DNA from: Rhodobacteraceae bacterium HTCC2083
GTDB lineage: Bacteria > Pseudomonadota > Alphaproteobacteria > Rhodobacterales > Rhodobacteraceae
Direction: 5' to 3'
DNA length: 64,000 bases
Assembly: GCA_000156115.1 (NCBI GenBank)
Contig: DS995276.1
Location: forward strand, 810,017-874,016
Below, in pieces: positions 62,288-64,000 of the stretch. Every line of letters starts with the position of its first letter. The stretch's first letter is position 1. Under the pieces are notes generated by a model. It was not told the origin of the DNA. It worked only from the letters and a program-made list of their open reading frames with translations, and made no database searches. The position numbers were made by a program, and so were the translations under genes.

Positions 62288-62880
62288 TCCGCCAGATTTT
62301 CCTCTATAATCGCAGAGAAATCAGCGTAGTTCATGTTTGAATACGGCTCACCATTGATCAAAAATGATGGGGTCGAGCCTACATCGTCGCGCTCTGCGTT
62401 CTCTTGATACCAAGCGACCAAAGCCTGCGCATTGTCTGCGTCTTCAAGGCATGCATTCAACTGCGCCTCTTCCATCCCGCCTTTGAGACCGATCTTGCGA
62501 AGCTCCGCAACGATCGCCGCAGGATCACCTGCGCGTGACCAAAGTGATTGTTCTTTGAACAGCAGATCCGTCATGCCGAAGAAACGATCCGGTCCCGCGC
62601 AGCGCGCGATCATTGACGCCCAAAGGCCGAAACGATCAAAATAGACTTCGCGAAACACAAATTTCACTTTACCCGTGTCGACATAATCCTTCTTCAAATC
62701 CTTGTAGGGACCTGCATGGAAAGACGCGCAGTGCGGGCATGTGTAGGATGCGTATTCGATGATCTCGACTTTCGCATCTGGGCTGCCTTGCACCATGTCG
62801 GCGATGTCACCTTCTTGTGCGGTTGCCATGCTCAGGCTGAATAGAACCGCAGCAGCGGTGGTGACTAGGGTGCGAAGCAT
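62284..62880 (-). CDS. DsbA-family thiol oxidoreductase
   Basis: Periplasmic protein of 198 residues from ATG 62880 (GAGGAGA upstream). Signal peptide about 1-21; thioredoxin-like active site C48-P-H-C51 in YTCPHCASFH; helical insertion (about 70-155); cis-proline in GSTPSFLINGE. It forms disulfide bonds in exported proteins or accepts electrons from them. The gene follows the DUF721 gene and overlaps the CoA-transferase gene; the same cluster is common in the group. Confidence 0.93.
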   Translation of the reverse strand: MLRTLVTTAAAVLFSLSMATAQEGDIADMVQGSPDAKVEIIEYASYTCPHCASFHAGPYKDLKKDYVDTGKVKFVFREVYFDRFGLWASMIARCAGPDRFFGMTDLLFKEQSLWSRAGDPAAIVAELRKIGLKGGMEEAQLNACLEDADNAQALVAWYQENAERDDVGSTPSFLINGEPYSNMNYADFSAIIEENLAE

Positions 62881-62891
62881 TCGGCTTCTCC

Positions 62892-63398
62892 TCAATTTTG
62901 GGATTTGGTTAATACGTTTTGCGCAAGCCGCTCAAGGGCGTTGCGCAAATCATCGCTTTTTACACCACCGGCTGATTGCGCAGCGGCGGCTTTGATTTCG
63001 GGGGACGGCTCTGGTTTCCTGGGGGCCACAGGGCGATCAAACACAGCGCGCCCCTCAGCAAAACCAGTCGGGGCAGTTTGCGTGATTTTCACGCGACTGA
63101 TCGCGTTATAGCCATAGACCGCATTCACTTTGGCGCGGATCTGTTCCTTTTGCATCTCCAAAATCGGCGCCTGGGCACCTGTCGTGAGAAGCGTCAAAGT
63201 CGCACCGAACCCTTGGCGGCCGTAGCTCACATTCACAGGGCGCGCGATGGATGCATTGTCTTCGCCAACCACCTCTTCCCAATGGGTCAAAAGACGGGAC
63301 TGCGCAAAGCCACGGGACTCGGACGCTTTGCGAATCCGCTGCGTCAGAAGGCTCGACGTGCGAGCAAATCCTTTTGAAGGTGCGCGGCGCTGCGCCAT
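62892..63398 (-). CDS. DUF721 family protein (DciA-like)
   Basis: Protein of 168 residues from ATG 63398 (AGGA upstream); an ATG at 63419 is also possible. SRLLTHWEEVVGEDNASIAR and GATLTLLTTGAQAPILEMQK, then EQIRAKVNAVYGYNAISRVK, are the DUF721 core. Related DciA proteins load the replicative helicase. A direct role here is not shown. The C-terminal third is a proline- and alanine-rich tail. It is divergent from mutY. Confidence 0.85.
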   Translation of the reverse strand: MAQRRAPSKGFARTSSLLTQRIRKASESRGFAQSRLLTHWEEVVGEDNASIARPVNVSYGRQGFGATLTLLTTGAQAPILEMQKEQIRAKVNAVYGYNAISRVKITQTAPTGFAEGRAVFDRPVAPRKPEPSPEIKAAAAQSAGGVKSDDLRNALERLAQNVLTKSQN

Positions 63399-63492
63399 CG
63401 AATCTGTCCTACCTTGCATTTTCTTTCTCTCCGCTATCTTAGAGGGCGACGCGCTGGGTTCCAGCAAAACCGAACAAACAGGTATATAAACA

Positions 63493-64000
63493 TTGCGTGA
63501 GATCGCCGACCCTTCGACGCTTTTAGAATGGTATGACCATAATGCGCGCCTCATGCCGTGGCGCGTTAGCCCACAAGACCGGCGTGCGGGAGTGCAACCT
63601 GACCCTTACCGCATCTGGCTGTCAGAGGTGATGTTGCAGCAAACAACTGTGGCCGCCGTCAAGGAATATTTCGTGCGTTTCACGCGACGCTGGCCAAGCG
63701 TGACGGATTTAGCCGGTGCCAAAGATGCAGATGTCATGGGCGAATGGGCCGGGCTTGGGTATTATGCGCGAGCGCGCAATCTGTTGAAATGCGCGCGCGT
63801 AATTGCGGATGAGTACGATGGCATTTTCCCAAACACGCACGCAGAGCTTTTGACGCTTCCGGGCATTGGCCCCTACACCGCCGCTGCCGTGTCTTCTATC
63901 GCTTATGATCTTCCTGAAACCGTGCTCGATGGAAATGTCGAACGTGTGATGTCGCGGCTTTATGATATTCACACGCCGCTTCCAACGTCTAAGCCTGAGT
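63493..64000 (+). CDS. mutY: A/G-specific adenine glycosylase (partial, C-terminus outside window)
   Basis: The first 169 residues are present. The start is a TTG at 63493; an in-frame TAA just upstream rules out a longer protein. MPWRVSP, PYRIWLSEVMLQQTTVAAVK (the catalytic glutamate follows in this family pattern), MGEWAGLGYYARARNLLKCA and LPGIGPYTAAAVSSIAYDLP (helix-hairpin-helix and catalytic aspartate region) are diagnostic. It removes adenine mispaired with 8-oxoguanine. The 4Fe-4S cysteines lie outside the window. Confidence 0.95.
   Translation, partial: MREIADPSTLLEWYDHNARLMPWRVSPQDRRAGVQPDPYRIWLSEVMLQQTTVAAVKEYFVRFTRRWPSVTDLAGAKDADVMGEWAGLGYYARARNLLKCARVIADEYDGIFPNTHAELLTLPGIGPYTAAAVSSIAYDLPETVLDGNVERVMSRLYDIHTPLPTSKPE

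Overview
The window looks like chromosome from a marine alphaproteobacterium of the family Rhodobacteraceae (Roseobacter group). Three things suggest this: a PetP-like MarR regulator divergent from ilvE; the neighbourhoods rsfS-rlmH-gpmI-EnvC-like-ctpA and leuC-(Tat-like ORF)-leuD; and the presence of TRAP and polyamine-type ABC transporters, Hint-domain secreted proteins and family-specific hypothetical proteins. Base composition looks moderate for the group (my impression; not counted). Genus cannot be fixed from this sequence. No rRNA, tRNA or CRISPR array was recognised.

Layout. 1-10.9 kb: regulator fragment, ilvE, a four-gene polyamine-type ABC operon, SGNH hydrolase + EamA exporter, leuB, and a divergent LysR/SDR pair. 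10.9-15.7 kb: EEP-family protein, membrane protein, leuD and leuC. 15.8-19.9 kb: SDR, formylglycine-generating enzyme, BKACE enzyme and a decayed mscS pseudogene. 20-27.2 kb: an accessory-looking catabolic cluster: TRAP transporter on the minus strand, divergent from a haloacetate-dehalogenase-like hydrolase, a second LeuC/LeuD-type dehydratase and a LysR regulator, bounded on the right by a deleted IS5-family element. 27.9-36.7 kb: rsfS, rlmH, gpmI, EnvC-like, ctpA, three neighbouring pseudogenes, rppH, and a lytic transglycosylase. 36.7-44.9 kb: WYL regulator/GST pair, rnr, M48 protease, DUF898 protein, and the dapE operon. 45.2-52.8 kb: two Hint-domain proteins, a broken glutamate-receptor-like channel gene, dapD, a LOG-family gene and agmatinase. 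52.8-58.6 kb: NlpC/P60 peptidase, M17 aminopeptidase, then a bicarbonate module (beta-carbonic anhydrase, SbtA, PII-like SbtB) and a broken DUF2799 lipoprotein. 58.7-64 kb: asd, MFS transporter, CoA-transferase, DsbA-like protein, DUF721 protein and the 5' part of mutY.

How the genes work together. Amino-acid synthesis is well represented (ilvE, leuB/C/D; asd, dapD, dapE for lysine and peptidoglycan). The two most interesting units are the TRAP/hydrolase/LeuCD2/LysR cluster, which reads as a regulated uptake-and-degradation route for an unknown small organic acid, and the carbonic anhydrase-SbtA-SbtB operon, a bicarbonate uptake and sensing unit with no carboxysome gene in view.

The window carries at least seven broken genes (mscS, IS5 transposase, DUF1304, DM13, DUF4188, glutamate-receptor-like, DUF2799). 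Several are disrupted only by single stop codons, which suggests recent relaxed selection in this lineage. All functional names rest on motif recognition by eye; no database search was run.
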